Assembly (NCBI GenBank): GCA_030840415.1
Contig: JAVEEO010000276.1
Location: forward strand, 1 to 20,588
From: Pseudonocardiales bacterium
GTDB lineage: Bacteria; Actinomycetota; Actinomycetes; Mycobacteriales; Jatrophihabitantaceae
Length of the DNA stretch: 20,588 bases
Direction of reading: 5' to 3'
In this document: positions 1 through 7,740 of the stretch, piece by piece
Position numbering within the stretch: position 1 is the first letter of the stretch
How the letters are laid out: the number at the start of each line of letters is the position of its first letter
Made by a program: the position numbers and the translations under genes
Notes under the pieces: model-generated
Told to the model about the DNA's origin: nothing
Seen by the model: the letters and a program-made list of their open reading frames with translations, nothing else
Database searches by the model: none

Positions 1-1602
1 CAAGGTCACCGTGACGCTGTGGCTCTGGCCGTTCGAGTCGGTGTAGCCGATCCGCACCTGGTCACCGGGCTTGTGCTGGGCCAGCGTGCTGGACAGCCCG
101 CTGGCCGTGCTGATCGCGGTGTTGTCCACCGCGGTGACGGTGTCACCGGCCTGCAGCCCGGCCTTGGCGGCGGCCGAGCCGTCCACGACGCCGGCGATGG
201 TGGCGGCCTGGCTGTTCGGCGACAGCTGGACGCCGAGGAAGGCCGGGTAGCCGATGTGCACGGTGCTGCTGGCCTTGCCGGACTCGATCTGGTCGGCGAT
301 GGTCACCGCCTTGGCGATCGGGATGGCGTAGCCGGTGATGGGAGCGGCCGTGCCATTGCCAGCGCCGAACCGGGACGAGCTCGACGAGGCCGCGGTGTCG
401 ATGCCGACCACGCTGCCACCGGCGTCGTACAGCGGGCCGCCGGAGTCGCCGGCCTCGATGGCGGCGTTGATCTCGATCATCCCGGTCAACCGTTCGGCGT
501 TGCTGCCGTTCGAGTCACTGGCGGTCAGGGACTGGTTCAGCGCGGTCACGGTGCCCGGCGCGGCGGTCGGCGTCCCGCCGGTGCCACCGGCATTGCCCAC
601 CGCGGTGACGGCATCGCCGACCGCGACCTTCGCCGAGTCACCCAGCCTGGCGGTGGCCAGGCCGCTGGCGTCCTTGAGCTGCAGCACCGAGACGTCATCG
701 CTGGGATCGGTCCCCACCACGGTGGCGGTGTAGCTCTTGCCGGTGCTCACCACCGTCACGGTGATCGCGGTCGAGCCTTCGACGACGTGGTTGTTGGTCA
801 GGATCTCACCGTCCGGGCTCAGCACGATGCCGGTGCCTGCGGCCTTGCCCTGGCCGTAGTTCAGCGTGGTGGTGATGTCGACGACGCCGACCTGCTGGGC
901 GGCGGTTGCCTTGCCGGTGGCCTGGTTCGCGGTCGATCCGGAGCCAGAACCGGAACCGGAGCCGGTGTCGGGCGAGGTGCCGCCGAACGGGAACCCGAAG
1001 CCGTTGCCGTCCGGCGAGGCCTGGCCGGTCCCGTTCTGCCCGAACGGGTTCTGGCTGGTCGGGGAGTTCAGCGCGGTCTGCTGGGTTGACCCCGAGCCCG
1101 GCCGATCGACCGCCAGCGCGATGCCGCCGGCGGCCAGCGCAGTCACGGCGGCAGCAGCCACCGAACCGATCAGCAGCCGGTGCGAGCGCGGCTTGGCCGG
1201 CACCGGCGGTGGGGTCCAGTACGGCTGCGCCGGGTAGGGCGGCTGGCCCGGGTAGTGCTGGGCCGCCGACCAGGCCTGCTGGTGCTCGGTGGGCACGAAG
1301 TAGGGCTGCTCCGACGGTGCGCCGGTGAACGGGGGCTGCCCGCCGCCGTACTGCTGCCCGGAGGAGTTCTGCCCGTACGGATTCTGCCCGTACGGATTCT
1401 GCCCGTAATACGAAGGTGGCCCGTACGTGCCCTGCTCGGATGAGCCGATTGCGTAAGGGTTCTGCCCGTACGGCACCTGACCGTACTGGCCGGGCGCGAC
1501 CTGGGGCGGCTGCCAACCGGGCGCGGCCGGCGGCTGGTCGGGCGGGGCGAGCCGGTCGTCAGCCGGGTTGCCGGAAGGCTCGGGGATGGACTGGTCGCTC
1601 AC
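1..1602 (-). CDS. HtrA/DegP-like membrane-anchored serine protease with PDZ domain (3' end outside window)
   Basis: Encodes a trypsin-like serine endopeptidase, probably acting outside the membrane in protein quality control. The visible 534 codons give, in order: a Q/P/G/Y-rich cytoplasmic tail (about residues 1-135) with NPYGQ repeats; one hydrophobic segment (about 143-165, LLIGSVAAAAVTALAAGG); a Gly/Ser/Pro linker; a chymotrypsin-fold protease with H272 in TNNHVV, D303 in DPSDDVSVL and S387 in GDSGGPL; and the start of a PDZ domain (LGVQLSPNS onward). All three triad residues are present, so it should be active. The GTG start at 1602 is chosen because AGAGGTGG lies 6-7 nt before it and the reading frame begins cleanly there. 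The gene runs off the left edge without a stop. This is the usual actinobacterial HtrA/PepD layout; the exact paralogue cannot be named. Confidence 0.93.
   Translation of the reverse strand, partial: MSDQSIPEPSGNPADDRLAPPDQPPAAPGWQPPQVAPGQYGQVPYGQNPYAIGSSEQGTYGPPSYYGQNPYGQNPYGQNSSGQQYGGGQPPFTGAPSEQPYFVPTEHQQAWSAAQHYPGQPPYPAQPYWTPPPVPAKPRSHRLLIGSVAAAAVTALAAGGIALAVDRPGSGSTQQTALNSPTSQNPFGQNGTGQASPDGNGFGFPFGGTSPDTGSGSGSGSGSTANQATGKATAAQQVGVVDITTTLNYGQGKAAGTGIVLSPDGEILTNNHVVEGSTAITVTVVSTGKSYTATVVGTDPSDDVSVLQLKDASGLATARLGDSAKVAVGDAVTAVGNAGGTGGTPTAAPGTVTALNQSLTASDSNGSNAERLTGMIEINAAIEAGDSGGPLYDAGGSVVGIDTAASSSSSRFGAGNGTAAPITGYAIPIAKAVTIADQIESGKASSTVHIGYPAFLGVQLSPNSQAATIAGVVDGSAAAKAGLQAGDTVTAVDNTAISTASGLSSTLAQHKPGDQVRIGYTDSNGQSHSVTVTL
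1367..1411 (-). repeat. 15-bp in-frame tandem repeat in the protease N-terminal tail
   Basis: The plus-strand unit TTCTGCCCGTACGGA occurs at 1367-1381 and 1382-1396, with a diverged third copy at 1397-1411. On the coding strand it gives NPYGQ repeated. A further related copy (GTTCTGCCCGTACGG) lies near 1460. It keeps frame, so length changes would be tolerated by the disordered tail. Confidence 0.85.
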
Positions 1603-1712
1603 GCTGACCCACCTCTGTTCGCGTCGTGTCTTGCTTTCCTACGACACGAGCTAACCCGCGCCACCTCGCCGCTTGCTTGGCGTTTGCGCAGAGCTGGCTG
1701 TGAACGACGGCC

Positions 1713-1731
1713 GACCCGGCACGCCGGGCTC
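1713..1731 (-). terminator. paaZ: GC hairpin just after paaZ
   Basis: Directly past the paaZ stop the minus strand can fold a stem CCCGG/CCGGG around a 4-nt loop (1715-1728). There is no T-run after it, as is common in actinobacteria. It is the only hairpin between paaZ and the protease gene next to the stop codon. Assignment as a terminator is inference. Confidence 0.4.
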
Positions 1732-3766
1732 AGGCGTCCCGCTTGGCCACCAGGGTCAGCACGTCGTAGGTGGCGACCAGCTCGTCGTCCTGGTTGCGGA
1801 CGATCAGGTCCCAGCGCACCTCGCCGTAGTTCTCGGTCTGACGCGCCTTCTTCTCCTTGCAGGTCAGCTGTGCCCGGATCGAGTCGCCCACCTTGACCGG
1901 GGTGATGAAGCGCAGGTTGTCCAGGCCGTAGTTGGCCAGCACCGGTCCGGGCGACGGCTCGACGAACAGGCCGGCGACCCGGGAGATCACGTAGTAGCCG
2001 TGCGCGACGATGCCGCCGAACAGCGGATTGGCCGCGGCGGCCTCGGGGTCGGTGTGGGCGTAGAACGAATCGCCGGTCAGGGCCACGAACGAGTCGATGT
2101 CCTCGGCCGTCACGGTGTGGCTGTCGGTGAACAGCACCTGCCCGATGGCCAGATCCTCCAGGTGCTTGCGGAACGGGTGCTCGTCCTCGGTGACGGTGGG
2201 CGCACCGGGCGTCCAGCGCCCGGTGACGGCGGCCAGCGCCCGCGGCGAACCCTGCACGGCGGTGCGCTGCATCAGCTGCAGCACGCCGCGGATGCCACCC
2301 AGCTCCTCGCCACCGCCGGCCCGGCCGGGACCGCCGTGCACCAGCATCGGCAACGGCGAGCCGTGCCCGGTCGAGCTGCGGGCGTCGTCGCGGTCGATCA
2401 CCAGCATCCGGCCGTGGTGGGCGGCCGTGCCCAGCACCACGTCACGCACGAAGCCGGGGTCGTAGGAGTAGACCGAGCCCGCCAGCGAGCCCTCGCCCAG
2501 TGCGGCGAGCTCGATCACCTCGTCGGTGCCCTGGTAGCCGATCAGGGTGGCCACCGGGCCGAACGGCTCGACGGTGTGCACGGTCTCGGCGGTGGCGCTG
2601 CGGGCCCGCAGCACGGTGGGAGCCACGAACGCGCCCTGCTCCGGCAGCGCCTTGGCGGCCGGCGAGTCCAGGCCGCCGATCACCACGTCGGCGTCGGCGG
2701 CCAGCTTCTGCAGGTTCTTGGCCAGCTCGTCGCGCTGTTCCAGGGTGGCCAGCGCGCCCATCGTGGTGCCCTCGGTGCGCGGGTCGCCGACCACCACCTT
2801 GGCGAGCTTGGCCGTCAGGGCGTCGATGACCGCGTCGAGCTGTTCGGAGGGGACGAACGCCCGCCGGATCGCGGTGCACTTCTGCCCGGCCTTGACGGTG
2901 ATCTCGCGGCTGAGCTCGCGGACGAACAGGTCGAACTCGGGCTCACCGGCAACCGCGTCCGGGCCGAGGATGGCGCAGTTGAGCGAGTCGGCCTCGGCGG
3001 TGAACTTCACCGATTCGCGAATCACCGTCGGGTGCTGGCGCAGTTGCCGGGCGGTGGCCGCCGAGCCGGTGAACGACACCATGTCCTGGCCGGTGAGGTG
3101 CTCGAGCAGGCCGTCGGGCGCCGCGCACACCAGCGAGATGCAACCGGGCGGCAGCAGCCCGGACTCGACCATGTCGGCGAAGACCTTCGCGGTCAGGTAG
3201 CCGGTCTGCTCGGCGGGCTTGACCACCACCGGGATGCCGGCCAGGAAGGCCGGGGCGAACTTCTCCAGCATGCCCCAGACCGGGAAGTTGAAGGCGTTGA
3301 TGAACAGCGCCAGTCCGTGCTTCGGGGTGTAGATGTGCTGGGCGACGAACGAGCCGTCCTTGGAGAACTGCTCGACCGGGCCGTCGAGGTAGACCGTCGA
3401 GTCGGGCAGTTCGCGCCGGCCCTTGGACGAGTAGGCGAACAGCACCCCGATGCCGCCGTCGACGTCGAACTTGGAGTCGAACAGGGTGGCTCCGGTGGCG
3501 AAGGACAGCGGGTAGTAGTCCGATTCCCGCCGGTCGTTGAGGAACAGCGCCAACTGCTTGAGGATCGCGGCCCGCTCGGTGAAGGTCAGCCGGCGCAGCG
3601 CGGGGCCGCCGACGGTCCGGGCGTGGTGGTAGGCCGCTGCCACGTCGACCGGCTCGTCCGACCAGCGGGCGACCGGCTGGGAGGTAGAGGCGTCGAGCAG
3701 TTCGGTACCGGCATCGGTGGCGGTGTACCACTGGTCACCCAGGTACGAACGCAGCAACTCGGCCAT
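1730..3766 (-). CDS. paaZ: PaaZ: bifunctional oxepin-CoA hydrolase / 3-oxo-5,6-dehydrosuberyl-CoA semialdehyde dehydrogenase
   Basis: Acts in the aerobic phenylacetyl-CoA pathway. The C-terminal MaoC-like hydratase domain opens oxepin-CoA, and the N-terminal aldehyde dehydrogenase domain oxidises the reactive semialdehyde to 3-oxo-5,6-dehydrosuberyl-CoA. It is 678 aa, close to the 681 aa of the E. coli enzyme. The ALDH domain (about 1-520) has the nucleophile C297 in GQKCTAI, matching C295 of the E. coli protein. The hydratase domain (about 535-678) has D566 and H571 in TGDSFYAHTDP, matching the known D/H pair. Both activities therefore look intact. The ATG at 3766 has GAAGGGA upstream. It is divergent from paaA across a shared control region with a palindromic operator candidate and is presumably co-induced with paaABCDE. 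Confidence 0.96.
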   Translation of the reverse strand: MAELLRSYLGDQWYTATDAGTELLDASTSQPVARWSDEPVDVAAAYHHARTVGGPALRRLTFTERAAILKQLALFLNDRRESDYYPLSFATGATLFDSKFDVDGGIGVLFAYSSKGRRELPDSTVYLDGPVEQFSKDGSFVAQHIYTPKHGLALFINAFNFPVWGMLEKFAPAFLAGIPVVVKPAEQTGYLTAKVFADMVESGLLPPGCISLVCAAPDGLLEHLTGQDMVSFTGSAATARQLRQHPTVIRESVKFTAEADSLNCAILGPDAVAGEPEFDLFVRELSREITVKAGQKCTAIRRAFVPSEQLDAVIDALTAKLAKVVVGDPRTEGTTMGALATLEQRDELAKNLQKLAADADVVIGGLDSPAAKALPEQGAFVAPTVLRARSATAETVHTVEPFGPVATLIGYQGTDEVIELAALGEGSLAGSVYSYDPGFVRDVVLGTAAHHGRMLVIDRDDARSSTGHGSPLPMLVHGGPGRAGGGEELGGIRGVLQLMQRTAVQGSPRALAAVTGRWTPGAPTVTEDEHPFRKHLEDLAIGQVLFTDSHTVTAEDIDSFVALTGDSFYAHTDPEAAAANPLFGGIVAHGYYVISRVAGLFVEPSPGPVLANYGLDNLRFITPVKVGDSIRAQLTCKEKKARQTENYGEVRWDLIVRNQDDELVATYDVLTLVAKRDA

Positions 3767-3795
3767 CGGAGAGTCCCTTCAGATACTTCAACGGT

Positions 3796-3849
3796 TCGGC
3801 TACTTCGGTGTTCTCGGCTACTTCGGTGTTCTCGGCTACTTCGGTGTCC
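3796..3849 (-). repeat. 18-bp tandem repeat (three copies) in the paaZ leader
   Basis: The plus-strand unit TCGGCTACTTCGGTGTTC is at 3796-3813 and 3814-3831 (identical), with a third copy at 3832-3849 differing at one base. A trailing TTCGGTGTTC follows. It lies 30-83 nt upstream of the paaZ start codon, inside the expected 5' untranslated region. No gene in either strand explains it; on the minus strand each unit carries a TAG in one frame. Confidence 0.9.
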
Positions 3850-3939
3850 TTCGGTGTTCACGTCGTCGGTGGTTCGGCGGTCCTTGGTGTTTCGCGGTCC
3901 GCCCGGACTCGCGGCAGCTTGCCAGCGACCGGACTCCAA

Positions 3940-3945
3940 GCATAG
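3940..3945 (-). promoter_or_regulatory. paaZ: Possible -10 element of paaZ
   Basis: The minus strand reads TATGCT at 3945-3940, a good actinobacterial -10 hexamer. The palindrome at 3947-3977 lies immediately upstream, so a repressor bound there would cover the -35 region. The expected leader would be roughly 165 nt and would include the 18-bp repeats. No clear -35 is seen. Confidence 0.4.
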
Positions 3946-3946
3946 A

Positions 3947-3977
3947 CTAACCGAACGATCATTCGGTTTTCGGTTAG
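3947..3977. promoter_or_regulatory. Two overlapping inverted repeats, candidate TetR/PaaR operator between paaZ and paaA
   Basis: An 18-bp near-perfect palindrome lies at 3950-3967 (ACCGAACGATCATTCGGT; arms match except one symmetric pair). A second, exact 9-bp inverted repeat, CTAACCGAA at 3947-3955 and TTCGGTTAG at 3969-3977, overlaps it. Palindromes of the ACCG...CGGT kind are typical TetR-family operators, and PaaR regulators of paa operons often belong to that family. It sits between the two divergent paa units and could control both. No paaR gene lies in the window. Confidence 0.7.
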
Positions 3978-4026
3978 ACCGACTTCGGCGCTGTTTCATC
4001 CAGGAAGACGCCGGTTTGGAGAGCTC

Positions 4027-4980
4027 ATGGACACCGACCAGCAGCAGGTCGCCTTCGACGCGCTGATCGCCTCCGACGGCCGGGTCGAACCACGCGACTG
4101 GATGCCCGAGGGGTACCGCAAGACCCTGATCCGGCAGATCGCCCAGCACGCCCACTCCGAGATCATCGGCATGCAGCCGGAGGGCAACTGGATCACCCGG
4201 GCGCCGTCGCTGCGCCGCAAGGCCATCCTGCTCGCCAAGGTGCAGGACGAGGCCGGCCACGGGCTGTACCTGTACTCGGCGGCCGAGACGCTGGGGATGA
4301 GCCGGGAGGAGATGCTGGACCTGCTGCACGCCGGCCGGCAGCGCTATTCCTCCATCTTCAACTACCCGACACCGACCTGGGCGGACGTGGCCGCGATCGG
4401 CTGGCTGGTCGATGGCGCCGCGATCACCAACCAGGTGCCGCTCACCCGGTGCTCCTACGGCCCCTACGCACGCGCGATGATCCGGATCTGCAAGGAGGAG
4501 TCCTTCCACCAGCGGCAGGGCTTCGAGTCACAGCTGCAGCTGTCCAACGGCACGCCCGAGCAGCACGCGATGGCCCAGGACGCGATCGACCGGTGGTGGT
4601 GGCCGTCGCTGATGATGTTCGGCCCGCCCGACGACGACTCCCCCAACTCCGCCCAGTCGACCGCCTGGGGAATCAAGCGGTTCTCCAACGACGAGCTCCG
4701 CCAGCGCTTCGTCGACATCTGCGTTCCGCAGGCCCAGACGCTCGGGCTGACGCTGCCCGACCCCGACCTGTGCTGGAACGCCGAGCGCGGCCACTACGAC
4801 TACGGCGTCATCGACTGGACCGAGTTCCAGCAGGTGCTCAAGGGCAACGGCCCGTGCAACCGGCAGCGCATCGCCACCCGCCGGCAGGCGCATTCCGACG
4901 GCGCCTGGGTGCGCGAGGCCGCCGCGGCCTATGCCGCCAAGAAGCAGGCGGCCGGGGCAACGGTGCCGGTGGCGGCATGA
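4027..4980 (+). CDS. paaA: PaaA: 1,2-phenylacetyl-CoA epoxidase, catalytic subunit
   Basis: Catalytic diiron subunit of the ring-1,2-phenylacetyl-CoA epoxidase, which adds one oxygen atom across the aromatic ring of phenylacetyl-CoA. The 317-aa protein has the ferritin-like ligand motifs DEAGHG (E75, H78) and EESFHQRQG (E157/E158, H161), and the family signature [20 protein letters not shown]. Length is as usual (about 309-330 aa). The ATG at 4027 follows GGAGAG at a good distance. It is the first gene of a plus-strand operon with paaBCDE; its stop overlaps the paaB start in ATGA, suggesting coupled translation of subunits of one complex. Confidence 0.97.
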   Translation: MDTDQQQVAFDALIASDGRVEPRDWMPEGYRKTLIRQIAQHAHSEIIGMQPEGNWITRAPSLRRKAILLAKVQDEAGHGLYLYSAAETLGMSREEMLDLLHAGRQRYSSIFNYPTPTWADVAAIGWLVDGAAITNQVPLTRCSYGPYARAMIRICKEESFHQRQGFESQLQLSNGTPEQHAMAQDAIDRWWWPSLMMFGPPDDDSPNSAQSTAWGIKRFSNDELRQRFVDICVPQAQTLGLTLPDPDLCWNAERGHYDYGVIDWTEFQQVLKGNGPCNRQRIATRRQAHSDGAWVREAAAAYAAKKQAAGATVPVAA

Positions 4981-5264
4981 GCACCCCGAACAGCCCGCTG
5001 TGGGAGGTGTTCGTCCGGCCGTCCCGCGGCACCAACCACGTCCACGTCGGCTCGATACACGCCGCGGACGCGACGCTGGCACTGCAGAACGCCCGCGACC
5101 TCTACACCCGCCGCGGCGAGGGCGTGTCGATCTGGGTGGTGCGGTCGTCGGACGTCACCGCCAGCTCGCCGGAGGAGAAGGACTCCTTCTTCGAGCCGTC
5201 GGCCGACAAGCCCTACCGGCACCCGACCTTCTACACGATCCCGGACGGGGTCGAGCACCTGTGA
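4977..5264 (+). CDS. paaB: PaaB: 1,2-phenylacetyl-CoA epoxidase subunit B
   Basis: Small non-catalytic subunit of the phenylacetyl-CoA epoxidase, thought to bridge or stabilise the PaaAC core. The product is 95 aa, the same size as the E. coli subunit, and shows the family pattern: [19 protein letters not shown] at the N-terminus, [15 protein letters not shown] in the middle and [17 protein letters not shown] near the C-terminus. The ATG overlaps the paaA stop by four bases. The stop falls within the first copy of a 16-bp tandem duplication that fills the gap to paaC. Confidence 0.96.
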   Translation: MSTPNSPLWEVFVRPSRGTNHVHVGSIHAADATLALQNARDLYTRRGEGVSIWVVRSSDVTASSPEEKDSFFEPSADKPYRHPTFYTIPDGVEHL

Positions 5265-5292
5265 GTGAGCATGGCAGTGAGTGAGCATGGCA
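5261..5292 (+). repeat. Exact 16-bp tandem duplication at the paaB/paaC junction
   Basis: GTGAGTGAGCATGGCA occurs at 5261-5276 and again at 5277-5292 without a mismatch. The first copy contains the paaB stop codon, and both copies contain GTG and ATG triplets that could be mistaken for the paaC start. The unit is not a multiple of three. Confidence 0.9.
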
Positions 5293-5312
5293 GCGAACCA
5301 GGAGCGCCGGCG

Positions 5313-6098
5313 ATGACCAGCCCGGTGAGTGAGCAGCCCGGCGCGGCACCGGCCAACGCCGACGTCGCGGCGTACGCGATCCGGCTCGGTGACGATGCGC
5401 TGATCCTGTCGCACCGGCTGTCGGAGTGGACCGCCCACGCGCCCCAGATCGAGGAGGATCTGGCGCTGGCCAACATCGCCCTCGACCTGCTCGGCCAGGC
5501 CCGCACCCTGCTCGCCTACGGCGGCGCGTTCAGCGGCCGCTCCGAGGACGACCTGGCCTACCTGCGTGAGGAACGCCAGTTCACCAACCTGCAGCTGACC
5601 GAGATCGAGAACGGCGACTTCGCCGTCACCATGATCCGGCAGCTGCTGTTCTCCTGCTACCAGCACGAGCTCTACCGCGACCTGGAGTCCTCCACCGACG
5701 CCCAGTTGGCCGCCATCGCCGCCAAGGCGGTCAAGGAGGTCTCCTATCACGTCGAGCACGCCAGCACCTGGGTGCTCCGGCTGGGCGACGGCACCGAGCT
5801 CAGCCACGACCGCACCCAGGCCGCCCTCGACGCGGTCTGGCCCTACAGCCACGAGCTGTTCGTCGACGACGAGCTGGTCAGGAGGATGGCCGACTCAGGC
5901 GTCGGCCCGCTGCCGTCCGTGCTGCGGCCGGCCTGGCTGGGCGCCGTCCAGGACGTCCTGACCGAGGCGACGCTGGTACTGCCCGACGACGACTGGCAGC
6001 CCTCGGGCGGGCGCAACGGCCTGCACACCGAAGGGTTCGGCTACCTGCTGGCCGAGATGCAGCACCTGCACCGGTCACACCCCGGGGCCCAGTGGTGA
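5313..6098 (+). CDS. paaC: PaaC: 1,2-phenylacetyl-CoA epoxidase structural subunit
   Basis: Structural ferritin-like partner of PaaA in the phenylacetyl-CoA epoxidase. From the chosen start the product is 261 aa, near the E. coli length of about 248. Family features include YAIRLGDDALILSHRLSEWTAHAPQIEEDLALANIALDLLGQAR near residues 20-60 (read in parts: LGDDALILSHRLSEW, then EEDLALANIALDLLGQAR) and KEVSYHVEHASTWVLRLGDGT further on. The ATG at 5313 is preferred because GGAG at 5301-5304 is 8 nt away. The frame stays open upstream to GTG 5265, but that start would lie in the 16-bp duplication and lacks a ribosome site. Confidence 0.95.
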   Translation: MTSPVSEQPGAAPANADVAAYAIRLGDDALILSHRLSEWTAHAPQIEEDLALANIALDLLGQARTLLAYGGAFSGRSEDDLAYLREERQFTNLQLTEIENGDFAVTMIRQLLFSCYQHELYRDLESSTDAQLAAIAAKAVKEVSYHVEHASTWVLRLGDGTELSHDRTQAALDAVWPYSHELFVDDELVRRMADSGVGPLPSVLRPAWLGAVQDVLTEATLVLPDDDWQPSGGRNGLHTEGFGYLLAEMQHLHRSHPGAQW

Positions 6099-6105
6099 CC
6101 CGGTG

Positions 6106-6624
6106 ATGACCAGACCAGCCGAAACCGACCTCGAGCGACTGGCCGCACTGCGGCTGGCCGCGGCGGCGGTGCCCGACCCCGAGATTCCGGTGCTGACCAT
6201 CGAGGACCTGGGCATCCTGCGCGACGTCCGGTTCGCCGCTGACGGCCAGCCCGAGGTGGTGCTGACGCCCACCTACTCCGGCTGCCCGGCGACCGAGGCG
6301 ATCCGCTCCGACGTGCTGGCGCGCACCGGAAAGCTCGACCCGCAGGCCCGGGTCGTCGTCGAACTGGCCCCGGCCTGGACCACCGACTGGATCACCGACG
6401 ACGGTCGCACCAAGCTGCGCGAGTACGGCATCGCACCGCCGCGGCCGACCCGGACCGGCCCGGTCCCGCTCCAGTTGGGCCGCCGGCCCGAGCCGGTGGT
6501 GCAGTGCCCGCGCTGCGGCTCCTCCGACACCGAGCTGGTCAGCCAGTTCGGCTCCACGCCGTGCAAGTCGCTGCGCCGCTGCCGCGGCTGCGCCGAGCCC
6601 TTCGACGAATTCAAGCCACTATGA
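6106..6624 (+). CDS. paaD: PaaD: phenylacetyl-CoA epoxidase maturation protein (SufT-like, zinc ribbon)
   Basis: Needed in known systems for an active epoxidase, probably by helping iron-centre assembly; it belongs to the MIP18/SufT-like family. The N-terminal domain shows PDPEIPVLTIEDLGILRDV and TPTYSGCPATEAIRSDV, the family's conserved cysteine motif. The C-terminal part is a zinc ribbon with C134/C137 (CPRCG) and C159/C162 (CRGC), plus C153 in TPCKSLRRC. The product is 172 aa from ATG 6106; GTG at 6103 is an equally placed alternative. It lies 7 nt after paaC, and its stop overlaps the paaE start. Confidence 0.94.
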   Translation: MTRPAETDLERLAALRLAAAAVPDPEIPVLTIEDLGILRDVRFAADGQPEVVLTPTYSGCPATEAIRSDVLARTGKLDPQARVVVELAPAWTTDWITDDGRTKLREYGIAPPRPTRTGPVPLQLGRRPEPVVQCPRCGSSDTELVSQFGSTPCKSLRRCRGCAEPFDEFKPL

Positions 6625-7715
6625 ACGCCGGCTTCCACTCCCTCGCCGTCACCCGGATCGAGCCGCTGACCGATCTGGCCTGCGCGGTGCAGTTCAGCGT
6701 GCCCGCCGAATTGCGGGACGCCTACGCCTTCACCCCCGGCCAGCACCTGACGCTGCGCCGGCCTCCCGCAGACGCCCAGGCAGCCAGCCAGGAGGAGCGC
6801 CGGACCTACTCGATCTGCTCCACGCCACAGGACCTCGCCGAGCGGGGCGAACTGCGGATCGGGGTCAAGCGGATCACCGCCGGGCTGTTCTCCGGCTGGC
6901 TCACCGGCGAGCTGCGGCCCGGGGCCACCATCGAGGTTATGACCCCGGCCGGGCGGTTCGGCACCGCGGTCGCCCCCGACAACGACCGGCACGTCGGGTG
7001 CCTGGCCGCCGGGTCCGGCATCACCCCGGTGCTGTCGATCCTCACCTCGATCCTGCGCACCGAGCCTGCCAGCCGGGTCAGCCTGGTGTACGGCAACCGG
7101 ACCTCCAACGACGTGATGTTCCTGGAGGAGCTGGCCGATCTGAAGAACAGCTATCCGAGCCGGTTCACCCTGCTGCACGTGCTGTCGGGCGAGCCGCAGC
7201 TGTCGGACCTGCTGACCGGCCGCATCGACGAGGACAAGATCAACCTGCTGCTGGACGGGTTGTGCAAGGACGTCGACGAGTGGTACCTGTGCGGCCCGCT
7301 GTGGATGGTTACCACCGCCCGCGGCGCGCTGCAGGCCGGCGGGGTGCCCAGCTCGAGAGTGCACGCCGAGCTGTTCTACGTGGGCGACGAGCCGCCGGTG
7401 CCGGTGAGCGCCGCCGCTGCCCAGCACGCCGACTCCGACCGCAGCCAGGTGACGGTCACCCTGTCCGGCCGAACCTCGACCGTCTCGGTCGGCTACCACG
7501 GCCCGAGCATCCTCGACGCGGTGCTGGCCAGCCGTCCGGATGCCCCGTACGCCTGCAAGGGCGGGGTGTGCGGCACCTGCCGGGCCATGGTGACCGCCGG
7601 GTCGGTGTCGATGACCCGCAACTACGCGCTGGAGCCGGAGGAACTGGCCGCCGGGCTGGTGCTGGCCTGCCAGTCGCACCCGGAGACTCCGGAGGTCAGC
7701 CTGCAATTCCAGTGA
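6621..7715 (+). CDS. paaE: PaaE: phenylacetyl-CoA epoxidase reductase
   Basis: Iron-sulfur flavoprotein that passes electrons from NAD(P)H to the PaaABC oxygenase. The 364-aa protein has the FAD-binding RTYSIC motif, the pyridine-nucleotide site GSGITPVLSI and a CGP motif, then a C-terminal plant-type 2Fe-2S ferredoxin domain with C312, C317, C320 (CKGGVCGTC) and C350 (LACQSHP). All cofactor residues are present. Domain order (FAD, NAD, 2Fe-2S last) is that of PaaE. The start ATG overlaps the paaD stop (ATGA), so it is the last gene of the paaABCDE unit. Confidence 0.96.
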   Translation: MNAGFHSLAVTRIEPLTDLACAVQFSVPAELRDAYAFTPGQHLTLRRPPADAQAASQEERRTYSICSTPQDLAERGELRIGVKRITAGLFSGWLTGELRPGATIEVMTPAGRFGTAVAPDNDRHVGCLAAGSGITPVLSILTSILRTEPASRVSLVYGNRTSNDVMFLEELADLKNSYPSRFTLLHVLSGEPQLSDLLTGRIDEDKINLLLDGLCKDVDEWYLCGPLWMVTTARGALQAGGVPSSRVHAELFYVGDEPPVPVSAAAAQHADSDRSQVTVTLSGRTSTVSVGYHGPSILDAVLASRPDAPYACKGGVCGTCRAMVTAGSVSMTRNYALEPEELAAGLVLACQSHPETPEVSLQFQ

Positions 7716-7727
7716 CCGCACCTCCAC

Positions 7728-7733
7728 TAGCCT
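7728..7733 (+). promoter_or_regulatory. -10 element for a leaderless AI-2E family gene
   Basis: TAGCCT at 7728-7733 ends 7 nt before the ATG at 7741. That spacing puts the transcription start on the start codon, and no Shine-Dalgarno sequence is present. The gap after paaE is only 25 nt, so this promoter would separate the gene from the paa operon. No clear -35. Confidence 0.5.
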
Positions 7734-7740
7734 GAGTTAC

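Noticed and set aside
3796..3849. CRISPR array
   Set aside because: The 18-bp units are directly adjacent without spacers and no cas gene is present.
1673..4066. A 797-codon open frame on the plus strand opposite paaZ
   Set aside because: It is the antisense shadow of paaZ; composition is skewed to Gly/Arg/Val/His without any recognisable domain, while the minus strand gives a full PaaZ with catalytic residues.
6273..7727. Long minus-strand frame (484 codons) opposite paaD/paaE
   Set aside because: It covers conserved PaaD and PaaE coding sequence, which have intact Fe-S, FAD and zinc-binding motifs; its product is low-complexity.
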